Of a stretch of 31,196 nt of DNA, positions 8,745 through 17,368 are shown one piece after another. Origin of the DNA: Motiliproteus sp047622605 (GTDB taxonomy: Bacteria; Pseudomonadota; Gammaproteobacteria; Pseudomonadales; Balneatricaceae); NCBI GenBank assembly GCA_047622605.1, contig JBLHND010000024.1, positions 1-31,196 of the forward strand. Reading direction: 5' to 3'. The position numbers were made by a program, and so were the translations under genes. Each line of letters starts with the position of its first letter. The stretch's first letter is position 1. The notes beneath the pieces were generated by a model. That model was not told the origin of the DNA. It did no database searches and was given only the letters and a program-made list of their open reading frames with translations.

Positions 8745-9686
8745 CTATTTGGGGATCTGCTGTGCGACATCACTGACTAGCTTACGAAACCACTGGTGCC
8801 CCGGATTGTGTTGCAACAGCGGACTCCAGGCCATCTTCAATTCAATTTCAGGAATGGCGAAGGGCGGTTCTTTAATAATCACATCCTTAAGGTTGTGGCG
8901 CAGGTTGGCCGCCCTTGTTGGCAGCGTGACGATCAGATCATCCTGCTCGGCCAGTAGCATGGCGGTTTGGTAATGCCGGGTAAAGACGGTGATGTTACGT
9001 TTTTTGTTGAGGGCATTGAGCGCGCCATCGACCCAGCCGAGCCGCTGTACGTCTTGCGGATTAATGCCGACCCCGGCGCCAAAGCCGGTCTTGCTGACCC
9101 AGACATGACTCGCCTGCAGATAGGTTTCAAGATCAAAGCGCTCGGCAATCGGATTGTGGCGGCTGAACAGGCAGGAGAAGCTGTCGCTCCAGATAGTCTT
9201 CTGATGGAATGATTGCGGCATGCTATCAAAACGGTTGATCACCATATCAACCTTACCCTGTTCAACATCGAGAAAGTTAACATCGCTAGGGGTCATGATA
9301 TCCAGGGTAATCGCCGGCGCTATGTCACGTAGCTGTTTAAGCACCTGCGGAAAAAGCGCCGACTCCGCATAGTCGCTGGCCATAATGCGAAACACGCGGT
9401 CGGAATTAGCGGCCTCGAAGGGTGATTTGGATTGCAGTGCTTTTTCGAGCTGTGACAACGCCTGGCGAATCACCGGCTGTAATTCGATCGCCCGCTCTGT
9501 CGGTGTCATCCCATCACTGGTCCTTACCAGCAGGGGGTCGCCGAGCATATCGCGCAGGCGCCTCAGGCCATTGCTCATCGCCGGCTGACTCAGTCCCAGC
9601 TGATTGGCGGCATTGGTCACGCTGCGTTCGCGCAGTAGAACGTCGAGATAGACCAGCAGATTGAGATCGATGCGATCAGTTTTCAT
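8745..9686 (-). CDS. LysR-family transcriptional regulator, probably of the glyoxylate shunt
   Basis: 313 aa. The N-terminal winged helix-turn-helix is typical: DLNLLVYLDVLLRERSVTNAANQLGLSQPAMSNGLRRLRDMLGDPLLVRTSDG (quoted from about residue 7; read as consecutive short motifs DLNLLVYLDVL, SVTNAANQLGLSQPAMS, LRRLRDMLGDPLLVR). The substrate-binding domain follows from about residue 90. The NodD/PA-type N-terminus and the IDLNLL start fit regulators with small-molecule effectors. The ATG has GGAG upstream. It is divergent from aceA and lies just upstream of glcB, so control of both isocitrate lyase and malate synthase is the natural inference. The effector is unknown. Confidence 0.92.
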   Translation of the reverse strand: MKTDRIDLNLLVYLDVLLRERSVTNAANQLGLSQPAMSNGLRRLRDMLGDPLLVRTSDGMTPTERAIELQPVIRQALSQLEKALQSKSPFEAANSDRVFRIMASDYAESALFPQVLKQLRDIAPAITLDIMTPSDVNFLDVEQGKVDMVINRFDSMPQSFHQKTIWSDSFSCLFSRHNPIAERFDLETYLQASHVWVSKTGFGAGVGINPQDVQRLGWVDGALNALNKKRNITVFTRHYQTAMLLAEQDDLIVTLPTRAANLRHNLKDVIIKEPPFAIPEIELKMAWSPLLQHNPGHQWFRKLVSDVAQQIPK

Positions 9687-9887
9687 CCCCGTACTCCAAC
9701 CGTAATAGATAGAAGCAGGGTAGCGAGTTATATTTGTTCTGTGAATAGTAGATATGAGAAATATTTATTTTAATTATGCTGCAGCTGCGGTTATAGTCAG
9801 TTCCAGCATTACGCAGTAGAGCACCTCTTCTCCAAAAGCTCTCAACCTAACGTTGATGCGCCAATAATTTTTTGTGAAGGAATGACC
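9687..9887. promoter_or_regulatory. Divergent control region between the LysR gene and aceA
   Basis: This 201-bp stretch must hold promoters for both genes. It contains AT-rich blocks and a dyad centred on GCTGCAGCTGC at about 9779-9789, flanked by TAT/ATA, which could be a LysR box, though no T-N11-A site stands out clearly. GAAGGA before 9888 is the aceA ribosome site. Confidence 0.45.
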
Positions 9888-11483
9888 ATGTCAGACATCA
9901 ATAAAGACATCGACACAATTACAGCCGCTAAACTGGCCGCTGGCAGCCCCTGGGATACGATCAACCCGGAGTCAGCCGCTCGCATGCGTGCGCAGAACAA
10001 ATTCAAGACGGGTCTGGACATCGCTCAGTACACGGCCGACATCATGCGTGCTGATATGGAAGCCTTCGATGCCGATAAGACCCAGTACACCCAGTCTCTG
10101 GGTTGCTGGCACGGTTTTATCGGCCAGCAGAAGATGATCTCTATTAAGAAGCACTTTGGCTCCACTAAGCGTAAGTATTTGTACCTGTCTGGCTGGATGG
10201 TCGCAGCACTGCGTTCTGACTTCGGTCCCCTGCCTGATCAGTCCATGCACGAGAAGACGACGGTTGCCAGCCTGGTAGAAGAGCTGTACACCTTCCTGCG
10301 TCAGGCGGATGCCCGTGAGTTGGGTGGTCTGTTCCGCGCTCTGGATGCAGCACGTGAAGCCGGTGACCAGGTTGCCGAAGCCTCTGTCCAGGATCAGATT
10401 GACAACCATATCACTCACATCGTCCCTATCATTGCCGATATCGATGCCGGTTTCGGTAATGCCGAAGCGACTTACCTGATGGCCAAGCAGATGATCGAAG
10501 CGGGTGCCTGTGCCCTGCAGATCGAGAATCAGGTTGCCGACGAGAAGCAGTGTGGTCACCAGGACGGTAAGGTCACCGTTCCTCACGCCGACTTCCACAA
10601 CAAGATCCGCGCCCTGCGTTACGCCTTCCTTGAGCTGGGTATCGACAACGGTATCATCGTTTCACGTACCGACTCTGAAGGTGCTGGCCTGACCAAAGAG
10701 ATCGCCGTTGTTAAGACGCCTGGTGATCAGGGTGATGTTTACAACTCCTTCCTGGACGTTGAAGAGATCGATGTTGCCGATATGGCTGAAGGCGATGTGT
10801 GCTTCAACCGCGACGGTAAGCTGGTTCGTCCCAAGCGTCTGCCTTCAGGTCTGTACCAGTTCCGTCAAGGAACAGGTCCGGCGCGTTGCGTCTTTGACAG
10901 CGTCGAGGCGATCCGTGCCGGTGCTGACCTGCTGTGGATCGAAACGGCAACGCCAAGTGTCCAAGACATCGCCGACATGATGAACGACGTGCGTAAAGAG
11001 ATTCCTGATGCGAAGCTGGTTTACAACAACTCGCCTTCTTTCAACTGGACGCTGAACTTCCGTCAGCAGACGTTCGATGCCATGGCTAAAGAGGGTGCCG
11101 ATCTTTCCGCTTATGACCGTGCGGCTCTGATGAGTGCTGAATACGACGACACCGAGTTGTCTGCACGTGCCGACGACTATATCCGTACGTTCCAGGCAGA
11201 TTCCGCTCGTGAAGCGAACATCTTCCATCACCTGATCACTCTGCCGACTTACCACACGGCGGCCCTGTCTACGGACAACCTGGCCAAAGAGTACTTCGGT
11301 GATGCCGGCATGCTGGGCTACGTCGAAGGCGTACAGCGTAAAGAAATCCGTCAGGGTATCGCCTGTGTTAAGCACCAGAACATGTCAGGGTCTGATATGG
11401 GTGACGACCACAAGGAATACTTTGCTGGTGAGAACGCTCTGAAGGCAGGCGGTGCGAAGAACACCTCCAACCAGTTCGGCTAA
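9888..11483 (+). CDS. aceA: Isocitrate lyase
   Basis: 531 aa. Cleaves isocitrate to succinate and glyoxylate, the first step of the glyoxylate shunt. The catalytic loop reads KQCGHQDGK (family signature K-x-C-G-H), with further marks SPWDTINPESAARMRAQNKF, PIIADIDAGFGN, IENQVADEK, VSRTDSEGAGL, LLWIETATP and YNNSPSFNW. The length and the KQCGH variant match the Pseudomonas/marine-gammaproteobacterial type rather than the 434-aa E. coli enzyme. Two in-frame ATGs occur at 9882 and 9888; GAAGGA ends at 9881, so 9888 is the better start. Codon choice is strongly biased toward C-ending codons, as expected for a highly expressed gene. It is divergent from the LysR gene. Confidence 0.97.
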   Translation: MSDINKDIDTITAAKLAAGSPWDTINPESAARMRAQNKFKTGLDIAQYTADIMRADMEAFDADKTQYTQSLGCWHGFIGQQKMISIKKHFGSTKRKYLYLSGWMVAALRSDFGPLPDQSMHEKTTVASLVEELYTFLRQADARELGGLFRALDAAREAGDQVAEASVQDQIDNHITHIVPIIADIDAGFGNAEATYLMAKQMIEAGACALQIENQVADEKQCGHQDGKVTVPHADFHNKIRALRYAFLELGIDNGIIVSRTDSEGAGLTKEIAVVKTPGDQGDVYNSFLDVEEIDVADMAEGDVCFNRDGKLVRPKRLPSGLYQFRQGTGPARCVFDSVEAIRAGADLLWIETATPSVQDIADMMNDVRKEIPDAKLVYNNSPSFNWTLNFRQQTFDAMAKEGADLSAYDRAALMSAEYDDTELSARADDYIRTFQADSAREANIFHHLITLPTYHTAALSTDNLAKEYFGDAGMLGYVEGVQRKEIRQGIACVKHQNMSGSDMGDDHKEYFAGENALKAGGAKNTSNQFG

Positions 11484-11507
11484 GTTAGACGCTGGGGCGG
11501 GGCGCCG

Positions 11508-11579
11508 TTGTCAGTTCCCGACAACAACGGCAACCCTGCGTCCCTGCAGGCAAAGGCGGCCCCCGGGTCGCCTTCTTGC
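11508..11579 (+). terminator. Hairpins downstream of aceA, probable terminator
   Basis: A GTTGTC / GACAAC stem begins at about 11508. A second stem follows at 11555-11572: GGCGGCC / GGTCGCC, 4-nt loop, one G-T pair, followed by TTCTTGCC. The T tract is interrupted, so termination is plausible but not certain. Confidence 0.45.
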
Positions 11580-11623
11580 CTTCAATACTTAAGATGTCAG
11601 AGCTGAGCGTTTCAGGGTAAGGA

Positions 11624-11679
11624 CTAATAGCCGCACTATTAGCCCTTGTCTTGACGGGTATTTCCCGGTCAATTAATAA
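11624..11679 (+). promoter_or_regulatory. Promoter/hairpin region of the ART-like gene
   Basis: Two inverted repeats lie before the gene: CTAATAG / CTATTAG (11624-11630, 11636-11642, 5-nt loop) and TTGACGGG / CCCGGTCAA (11651-11672, one extra base). TTGACG at 11651 could be a -35 box with a weak -10 (TAATAA) 17 bases later, which would place the second inverted repeat across the promoter as an operator candidate. Confidence 0.35.
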
Positions 11680-11709
11680 ATATCTATGGTCAATCATCGA
11701 GGTGTTCTT

Positions 11710-12273
11710 ATGACTCAAGTGCCCACCTATCTACAGGATGCTGCAACCCTATTGAGCGAGACTGGCTTCGCCATGGGTGAGACCTGGTACCACGGTACCT
11801 CATCAGCGTTGCTGGAGTCGATCTTGGAACAGGGGCTTAAAGGATCCGGCGATCAGGCGTTGCAGCAGGCGACGCTTAATACCATGACGACCATCGGTAC
11901 TGAGGGGTTCAAGCCCTCCAAAGAGCCGGTGTTCCTGACCCAGAGCCGAGAGCTGGCTTTCTATTGGGCAGAGCGCTCGGTACGCGATCGCGGTGTGCGC
12001 TTTGCAGGCGACGAGCAACCGGTGGTGCTGGCGCTGGATCTACCCGAGATGCTTAGGCTCCGGGTGAAACCCGATGTGGGTGCCGCGGCGCTATTGATGG
12101 TCAATAATGCCGGTTTTTATGAACATCTGGAGACGCTATACGGCCGATCCGGCCAGGTCTGCCCCGGGCTTGATGTGCTCGGTGTCGATCGGATGGACTA
12201 TCTGACCAAGCTGGGCATGGCGTATATCGATCAGGATATCGATGCAGAATATCTGCGTGTACTAACGGACTAG
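11710..12273 (+). CDS. Uncharacterised protein with ADP-ribosyltransferase/KptA-like motif
   Basis: 187 aa, not recognised as a named family. The N-terminal part has WYHGTSSALLESILEQGLKG (residues about 26-45), the H-G-T followed by an amphipathic helix that opens the fold of Tpt1/KptA, DarT-like and related NAD-using transferases. Then come PVFLTQSRELAFYWA (the usual second strand, Y/F-L-T and helix) and PVVLALDLP. The C-terminal part is probably helical. The start at 11710 has GAGG seven bases upstream; an in-frame ATG at 11686 lacks one. It is transcribed alone, with a strong terminator after it. An NAD-dependent role on nucleic acid or protein is inference from fold-like motifs only. RES toxins, such as its neighbour, also use NAD. 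Confidence 0.7.
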   Translation: MTQVPTYLQDAATLLSETGFAMGETWYHGTSSALLESILEQGLKGSGDQALQQATLNTMTTIGTEGFKPSKEPVFLTQSRELAFYWAERSVRDRGVRFAGDEQPVVLALDLPEMLRLRVKPDVGAAALLMVNNAGFYEHLETLYGRSGQVCPGLDVLGVDRMDYLTKLGMAYIDQDIDAEYLRVLTD

Positions 12274-12331
12274 CCTCTCTGCAATCCATCAAACCCATCA
12301 AATCCACCTCAGAAAAAGTATTCCCTATTTT

Positions 12332-12357
12332 GCCTCGCTTTAGCGGGGCTTTTTTTT
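12332..12357 (+). terminator. Rho-independent terminator
   Basis: A 7-bp stem GCCTCGC / GCGGGGC with loop TTTA is followed directly by eight T residues. This is a classic intrinsic terminator ending the ART-like transcript, 59 bases after its stop. Confidence 0.9.
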
Positions 12358-12506
12358 GGCTATGTACCCGTTAAGTGTTGCAGCAGCAGGTAGGCTGAGA
12401 TGCAATCCTAGCTTTCATTGGTCTATGCGAACCTGCGCACTCATGCCTCCGTTATGCGGAGACTGTTACCGATGTCAAGACGGTCTCTGCACGTCAAGCC
12501 ATGGCT

Positions 12507-12549
12507 GGTGTCATGTGGTACAATTTATGGTGTCATGTGGTACCAGGAG
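12507..12549 (+). promoter_or_regulatory. Promoter and direct-repeat operator of the RES/Xre pair
   Basis: The 15-mer GGTGTCATGTGGTAC occurs at 12507-12521 and again at 12529-12543. The start-to-start distance is 22 bases, about two helical turns, so both copies face the same side of DNA. A good -10 box, TACAAT, sits at 12519-12524 and overlaps the first copy; no strong -35 is seen. The second copy runs into the AGGAG ribosome site (12545-12549). Autorepression by the Xre antitoxin is the likely role. Confidence 0.7.
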
Positions 12550-12554
12550 TGTTT

Positions 12555-12992
12555 ATGGACGTCAGCATCGAACGTGTCAGCGAAGAACTGGGCGGCATCG
12601 CCGTGTTTGGTCATCGGGTATTGGATCAGCGCGATTTGGTGAATGAGATCCGTTGTGGTCTGCCTTACGACTCCCTTAAGACCCTGATGGCCAGCTTTTC
12701 TATCGCCAATGAGGAAGTTGCTAAGCCGCTGGGTATATCCGTGACCACGATTAAACGCCGCAAAGGCAGTGAGCGTTTGAGTGCGTCTGTCTCTAACAAT
12801 CTGCTATCGCTGGCTCAGATAGCCGCACTGGCCACCGATGTGCTGGGTAACCGTGAGAAGGCTTCGCGCTGGCTCCACAAACCCAATCGCTCCCTGTCGG
12901 GTGAAACACCTTTGTCGCGTTTAGATACGGTGCTGGGCTACAAAGAGGTTGAATCCACGCTTCAACGCATTGCGTATGGTGTGTTTGGGTAA
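12555..12992 (+). CDS. Xre/MbcA/ParS-type antitoxin (DUF2384)
   Basis: 145 aa. The N-terminal half carries a helix-turn-helix of the Xre type (SIANEEVAKPLGISVTTIKRRK, about residues 51-72). The C-terminal half is the DUF2384 toxin-binding domain (AALATDVLGNREKASRWLHKPNRSL, then GETPLSRLDTVLGYKEVES). The domain ends near the C-terminus, as in antitoxins that plug the RES active site. AGGAG precedes the ATG at 12555. The stop overlaps the toxin ATG by one base (TAATG), the usual tight coupling. It is expected to repress its own promoter through the direct repeat just upstream. Confidence 0.93.
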   Translation: MDVSIERVSEELGGIAVFGHRVLDQRDLVNEIRCGLPYDSLKTLMASFSIANEEVAKPLGISVTTIKRRKGSERLSASVSNNLLSLAQIAALATDVLGNREKASRWLHKPNRSLSGETPLSRLDTVLGYKEVESTLQRIAYGVFG

Positions 12993-13474
12993 TGCGTGTC
13001 TGGCGTCTTATGAAAGAGAGTTACGCATTAAGTCTTGATGATGCATTTGCTGGTGAAGGTGCCCGATTGTTTGGCGGCCGATGGAATCAACGCGGCGTTA
13101 GCATGGCTTACAGCGCTGCAACGCTCTCTTTAGCCCTAGTAGAAGCGCTCGCTCATGCCGATTTGGAAGATCTGCCAAGCGACTTGGTGGCGGCTTCTGT
13201 CGTGATACCGGATCACGTATCTGTCGTTGAGATGGATCAACATAGGCTGCCGTCAAATTGGCGCGATATTGATCCGGTTCCAAGCGAGACTCAACGCTAC
13301 GGCAGCCATTGGTGTAAAGAGGGAACCTCGTTAATTCTGGTGGTTCCTTCTGTTCTAATCCCAAGTGAAAATAACTATCTGATTAATCCAGCGCATCCAG
13401 ATTTTTCCTTACTGGAAGATTTTAGAGTTGAGCCTTTCCGGATCGATCCGCGCTTGGGGTTGGGTTTTATTTAG
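12992..13474 (+). CDS. RES-domain toxin (NAD+-degrading)
   Basis: 160 aa. The RES fold is clear: MRVWRL, GEGARLFGGRWNQRG with the conserved arginine, MAYSAATLSLALVEALAH with the conserved Tyr and Glu, the WCKEGTSLILVVPS strand, and NYLINPAHPDFS with the conserved serine region. The three R, E, S positions that name the family are all present. Characterised RES toxins deplete cellular NAD+ and stop growth; the DUF2384 antitoxin encoded directly upstream blocks the active site. The gene appears complete and probably active. It is followed by a 150-bp gap and then, on the same strand, the SMC-nuclease locus. Confidence 0.93.
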   Translation: MRVWRLMKESYALSLDDAFAGEGARLFGGRWNQRGVSMAYSAATLSLALVEALAHADLEDLPSDLVAASVVIPDHVSVVEMDQHRLPSNWRDIDPVPSETQRYGSHWCKEGTSLILVVPSVLIPSENNYLINPAHPDFSLLEDFRVEPFRIDPRLGLGFI

Positions 13475-13624
13475 CATGATGATGCGATCACGCAATATTC
13501 TGTGCCAACACTGCCGGTGTTTTGCAAGGTAGTTAACACTGCCAGCACGGCATTCCTCGTACTCAGTTGGCGTAAATTACAGCCATCAAAAATCTTAAAA
13601 AACCATAAATAAACAAGGGTTTAT

Positions 13625-16600
13625 ATGTTCGGGTTAACACGAATCGTGCTGAGCAATTCATACTTTATTCGTAAAGTGGTTTGCTTCGATACTGACGGTC
13701 ACTCCAATGCATCAGGAGGGAACAGCGCAGGGAAAACCTCTGCCCTCAATCTCATTCCGGTGTTCTATGGTGTTGAGCCGAATCAACTAGTTCAACAAGT
13801 TGCCAACAAAAAATCCTTCATCGACTTCTATCTGCCCGAGCAATCAAGCGCCCTGATCTACGAGCATCGGCGCGACGACGGGTTCCGCTGCGTCGTTATG
13901 CATCGCAGTGATACAGGCGCTAGGGTTATTTATCGTCACCTGCACGGATCATTAGAAGACAGCTTTTTCCACCCTGACATCAAACCGATGATTAACGGCG
14001 GCGAGACCCTCAAAGATATTCTCTCAGCCCTGAGTGATAGGGGCGTCGCGATGTCTCGGCAAATCGTTAATATCACCGACTATCGCGCATCCATCCAAAA
14101 CGACCAAAACCTCCAGCGTGGCTCTGGGCGGGACAGCGCGCTATTCCGATCGCTTGCAAGGGAGTACTGCCTGGGCGGCGCATCCGAAAAAAGCCGCCAT
14201 CTGGATAGGATGGCTTATTCCGTATTGCGTCGGGCCGATATGTTCGATCGGCTGAAGCAAATGATCGCGGAAACTCAATTCCAGGATGTTCATATTGACG
14301 ACAAGCCACGGCACCTGAAGGAGAAGTCCATGGTCGCCGATGTACAGGGGTTGCGAGACTTCACCGCAACTGCGCCTGCATTGCGAGCAACGCTGGAGCA
14401 GCATGCTGAGCGGCAGCTTGTTCTGGTCGACGCTAAATTGAACGCAAACTCATTGGCCTATTGCCTGCAACAGGCAGCGTCTGACTTGACGTCCAAAAAA
14501 GCAAGCTTCGATGATTTGATCGCAGAGAAGGGCCACGCTCAGCTCCTCTTTGAGCGTGAGCGGGCGTCAGCTAAAGAAAATCTGGCTGATTTAAATGCTG
14601 AAATAGACACCCTGACCTCAACGATCGACCTCACGCATCAACAAAAACAGGATTGGGAAGACGAGGACATCACTCGAAAGAGGGCTGAGCTTAAAAATGT
14701 TGGGGAGCTTGCCAGCGAGAAGTTCAGGCTTGAGCGGAACGTTAACGCGTTGAACGAAAAAATTGATAACATCGAACAACAGCGCCTTAAGGCTACGGCT
14801 GAGCTGGAAGAAGAGTTTAGCGTTAAATTCAAGAAACTGTCTGCGCAGCAATTGAAATTAAAAGACAAGCGCCATGATGAGCAGATGGCGAGCAATGATA
14901 GCGCCAACAAGCTCCACTCCGATGAGATCAGCGAAAGGGATGCGATCGATGATGGCGAACATCGTGATCGATTAAACAGTCTTGGTGCGCTATTAGCAGA
15001 AGCCGAACACGAAGCTAAGCGCTGTGTTCGCAGTGAGGGTGACCAAAACAACATCGATGCGTTAGACGGAAAACGTTGGGCACAGCAGCAACTCGTTAAT
15101 GAAGCGATGATTCTTCAGAGTCGCTCCGAATCCGAATTCAGTCACCAGAATGATCTAATTAATGCAGGGTTGATCATTTTTGACAAAATGAAAGCGACGT
15201 GCAGAAAGGCACTGAGCAGTCGCGACGCTATGCGTGCGCGGCTCTATGCTGACGGAACACTACTATCAAACCTTCGAGAGCAAGACCCTGAGTGGGGTGC
15301 AACGATCGGGCGTATTATTAATCCTGAGCTGCTGGGCCGAAAAGATCTTTCTCCTGTGTTTGATGCAAAGTCACCAGTAACCGTGTTTGGCTGGACACTC
15401 GATGTTGATAGCATTGAGCCTCCTGAATGGACGGTCAGTAAGGAGCGCTTGACGGAGCAGCTCGAGCGTCATGAAAGTACCCTGCGGAATGCTGAGGAAG
15501 ATGTTCTCAAAGCCACCTCGGCCGCCAAGCTGCTGCAAGACCCTCTGCCCGCTTTACGAGATGCGGTGACCCTCCAGAAGTACAGGGTCACTCAGGCGAA
15601 AGAGAGGCTTGGAATCCTCGAGAATGAATGTATTGACGCAAAAAAGGCCGCCGACTATGCGGCTAAGCAACAACAAAGCGCCGCCAAGACTCAGGCTGCG
15701 GCGATACAGCAAGAGCTTAAGCTAGGCAATGCAGCGCTACAGCAAATGCGCCAAGCAATACGCGATCGATATGCAGGACTTCGGCGTGAGGCTAAGGGTC
15801 GATTCAGTATCCTATTGTCTGAGATTGATGCGGAAAGTGATCGTCTTGATGACCTTGAAAAGCGATTGTCTCGTGACAAAAAAGAGAGTGAAACGACCAT
15901 TGCTGCTCGATTCAATGAGTCGTGTATCGAAGAAGGCGTCGACCCTGCGGTTATCAGTGCGGCCAGGGAAAAACTGAAGGCGCACTCACGTCATCTGGAT
16001 GAAATCCGTGGTTATGCAGAGCAAATAAGCCTGTACGATACCTGGCTAGTTGTACACTGGAACACCCTGTCAGAGCGTGTACGTCGGCTTTCCGAGAGCA
16101 CTCGAGAGCAGGAGGAAGCCCAAAATACGATCACTCGGAACAAGGCGGATTACGACAAAAAGGTTGCCGCGCTGTTGTCTCAGATCGAAGCCACAAAATT
16201 GGCCGTGCTAAAGCTCGGAAGTCAGATCAGTAACGCTAATGAGATTCTTACGGCATTCCCGAGTGAGCTATCAGCAGAAGAGGCAGGAGAGAAGGCAGGA
16301 GAGGAGGTTAATCAGCCGATCGAGAGCTTGACTGACCGGCTCCAGGCGCTGGTTGAGCGCAACAACACCTTGAAGAAGCAAATTTTGCTACAGGTCGACA
16401 AGGCTCGCCAGACGATAGCGGCCCATCCTCAGTCTAAGATAGCGCTGGCGTGGAGCTACCTGCAGGAGCAGCGGCGCAACAGTACCACCGACGGCGAGAT
16501 GAGCGATGCGTTCCGACTCCAGGTCCCGAATGACATCGCCGCACTGCTTGATCGGGAACTTCCAGACATCAAGAGTGCGCTTATTGAATCCGTCCGCTCA

Positions 16601-17365
16601 GTTGGCGATAGCCTCGGCCGCTACCATGGCACGCTCCAAGGGCTGAATGCGCGTGTCAGTGGCGTGTCTTCGCTGCTGGAGCGGCACATAAACACCAACC
16701 AGAAGATCGATACCTTAAGCGACATTCAGCTTAATGTAACCTCTAAAATAGTAGAGGGCGATTACTGGAATAAGCTTCAGACTTTTATATTGGCGTGGAA
16801 CCTGTGGAAAGAGAACCGTCAGGCAGACGACCTACCTCCTACTGAATTGTTGCAGGCGCTGAATACGGCCAACGAGGCCATCCAGGCGAGTCATATCGAC
16901 AAGGACATTAATTCCCTGATCAAACTCCAAATATCGCTGAAGGAAAACGGACGTCAGGCGCACGCCGATAACTCCAGGGATTTCGGTGAAATTAGCTCTA
17001 ACGGACTCTCGTATCTGTGCCTGTTGGTTATCTTTATTGGCATGTCTCGGTACCTCTGCCCTAATCCTCAGGTCGCGCTGCATTGGCCCATTGATGAACT
17101 CGCCTCACTCTCGCCCGAAAACATCGCCAGACTCTTCGCGATGATGGATGACGCGGGGCTGCGTTGTTTCTCGGCGTTTCCAAGCACAGACCCCAACTAC
17201 CTGCGGTTTTTCAAACACTGCAAGCTGATTGACCGAAGTGAAGGTATACGTACCGTATCCATCGACGAAACCTATGCTGACAGCGAAAGAATGTCGCAGA
17301 TGCTCTCTGCCATCAATATCGACATCGGCATCAATGTCGACATCGACATAGAGAATAAGGACTAG
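13625..17365 (+). CDS. jetC: SMC-like ATPase of a Wadjet/MksBEFG-class system (JetC-like, DUF3584-type)
   Basis: 1246 aa. Walker A is near the N-terminus, GGNSAGKTS (about 31-39), followed by LIPVFYGVEP and KKSFIDFYLPE, the head sequence seen in DUF3584 proteins. Two long coiled-coil arms flank a compact hinge at about 525-605 (GRIINPELLGRKDLSPV, VFGWTLDV). The C-terminal head has the signature SSNGLS (about 1124-1129) and Walker B with catalytic Glu in HWPIDE (about 1153-1158). A complete, presumably active SMC ATPase. In Wadjet complexes this subunit extrudes DNA loops. AAGGG precedes the ATG. The last 20 residues are a repetitive Ile/Asp-rich tail. It is the first gene of a coupled four-gene operon, whereas canonical Wadjet starts with jetA. 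The family call is firm; the exact Wadjet type is not. Confidence 0.85.
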   Translation: MFGLTRIVLSNSYFIRKVVCFDTDGHSNASGGNSAGKTSALNLIPVFYGVEPNQLVQQVANKKSFIDFYLPEQSSALIYEHRRDDGFRCVVMHRSDTGARVIYRHLHGSLEDSFFHPDIKPMINGGETLKDILSALSDRGVAMSRQIVNITDYRASIQNDQNLQRGSGRDSALFRSLAREYCLGGASEKSRHLDRMAYSVLRRADMFDRLKQMIAETQFQDVHIDDKPRHLKEKSMVADVQGLRDFTATAPALRATLEQHAERQLVLVDAKLNANSLAYCLQQAASDLTSKKASFDDLIAEKGHAQLLFERERASAKENLADLNAEIDTLTSTIDLTHQQKQDWEDEDITRKRAELKNVGELASEKFRLERNVNALNEKIDNIEQQRLKATAELEEEFSVKFKKLSAQQLKLKDKRHDEQMASNDSANKLHSDEISERDAIDDGEHRDRLNSLGALLAEAEHEAKRCVRSEGDQNNIDALDGKRWAQQQLVNEAMILQSRSESEFSHQNDLINAGLIIFDKMKATCRKALSSRDAMRARLYADGTLLSNLREQDPEWGATIGRIINPELLGRKDLSPVFDAKSPVTVFGWTLDVDSIEPPEWTVSKERLTEQLERHESTLRNAEEDVLKATSAAKLLQDPLPALRDAVTLQKYRVTQAKERLGILENECIDAKKAADYAAKQQQSAAKTQAAAIQQELKLGNAALQQMRQAIRDRYAGLRREAKGRFSILLSEIDAESDRLDDLEKRLSRDKKESETTIAARFNESCIEEGVDPAVISAAREKLKAHSRHLDEIRGYAEQISLYDTWLVVHWNTLSERVRRLSESTREQEEAQNTITRNKADYDKKVAALLSQIEATKLAVLKLGSQISNANEILTAFPSELSAEEAGEKAGEEVNQPIESLTDRLQALVERNNTLKKQILLQVDKARQTIAAHPQSKIALAWSYLQEQRRNSTTDGEMSDAFRLQVPNDIAALLDRELPDIKSALIESVRSVGDSLGRYHGTLQGLNARVSGVSSLLERHINTNQKIDTLSDIQLNVTSKIVEGDYWNKLQTFILAWNLWKENRQADDLPPTELLQALNTANEAIQASHIDKDINSLIKLQISLKENGRQAHADNSRDFGEISSNGLSYLCLLVIFIGMSRYLCPNPQVALHWPIDELASLSPENIARLFAMMDDAGLRCFSAFPSTDPNYLRFFKHCKLIDRSEGIRTVSIDETYADSERMSQMLSAINIDIGINVDIDIENKD

Positions 17366-17368
17366 ATT

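Noticed and set aside
9972..10598. 208-codon open frame on the minus strand, and a similar one at 10845-11375
   Set aside because: Both are antisense shadows of aceA caused by its strong codon bias.
12356..12646. 96-codon open frame overlapping the antitoxin promoter
   Set aside because: Cys/Arg-rich translation, overlaps the direct-repeat operator and the antitoxin start in another frame.
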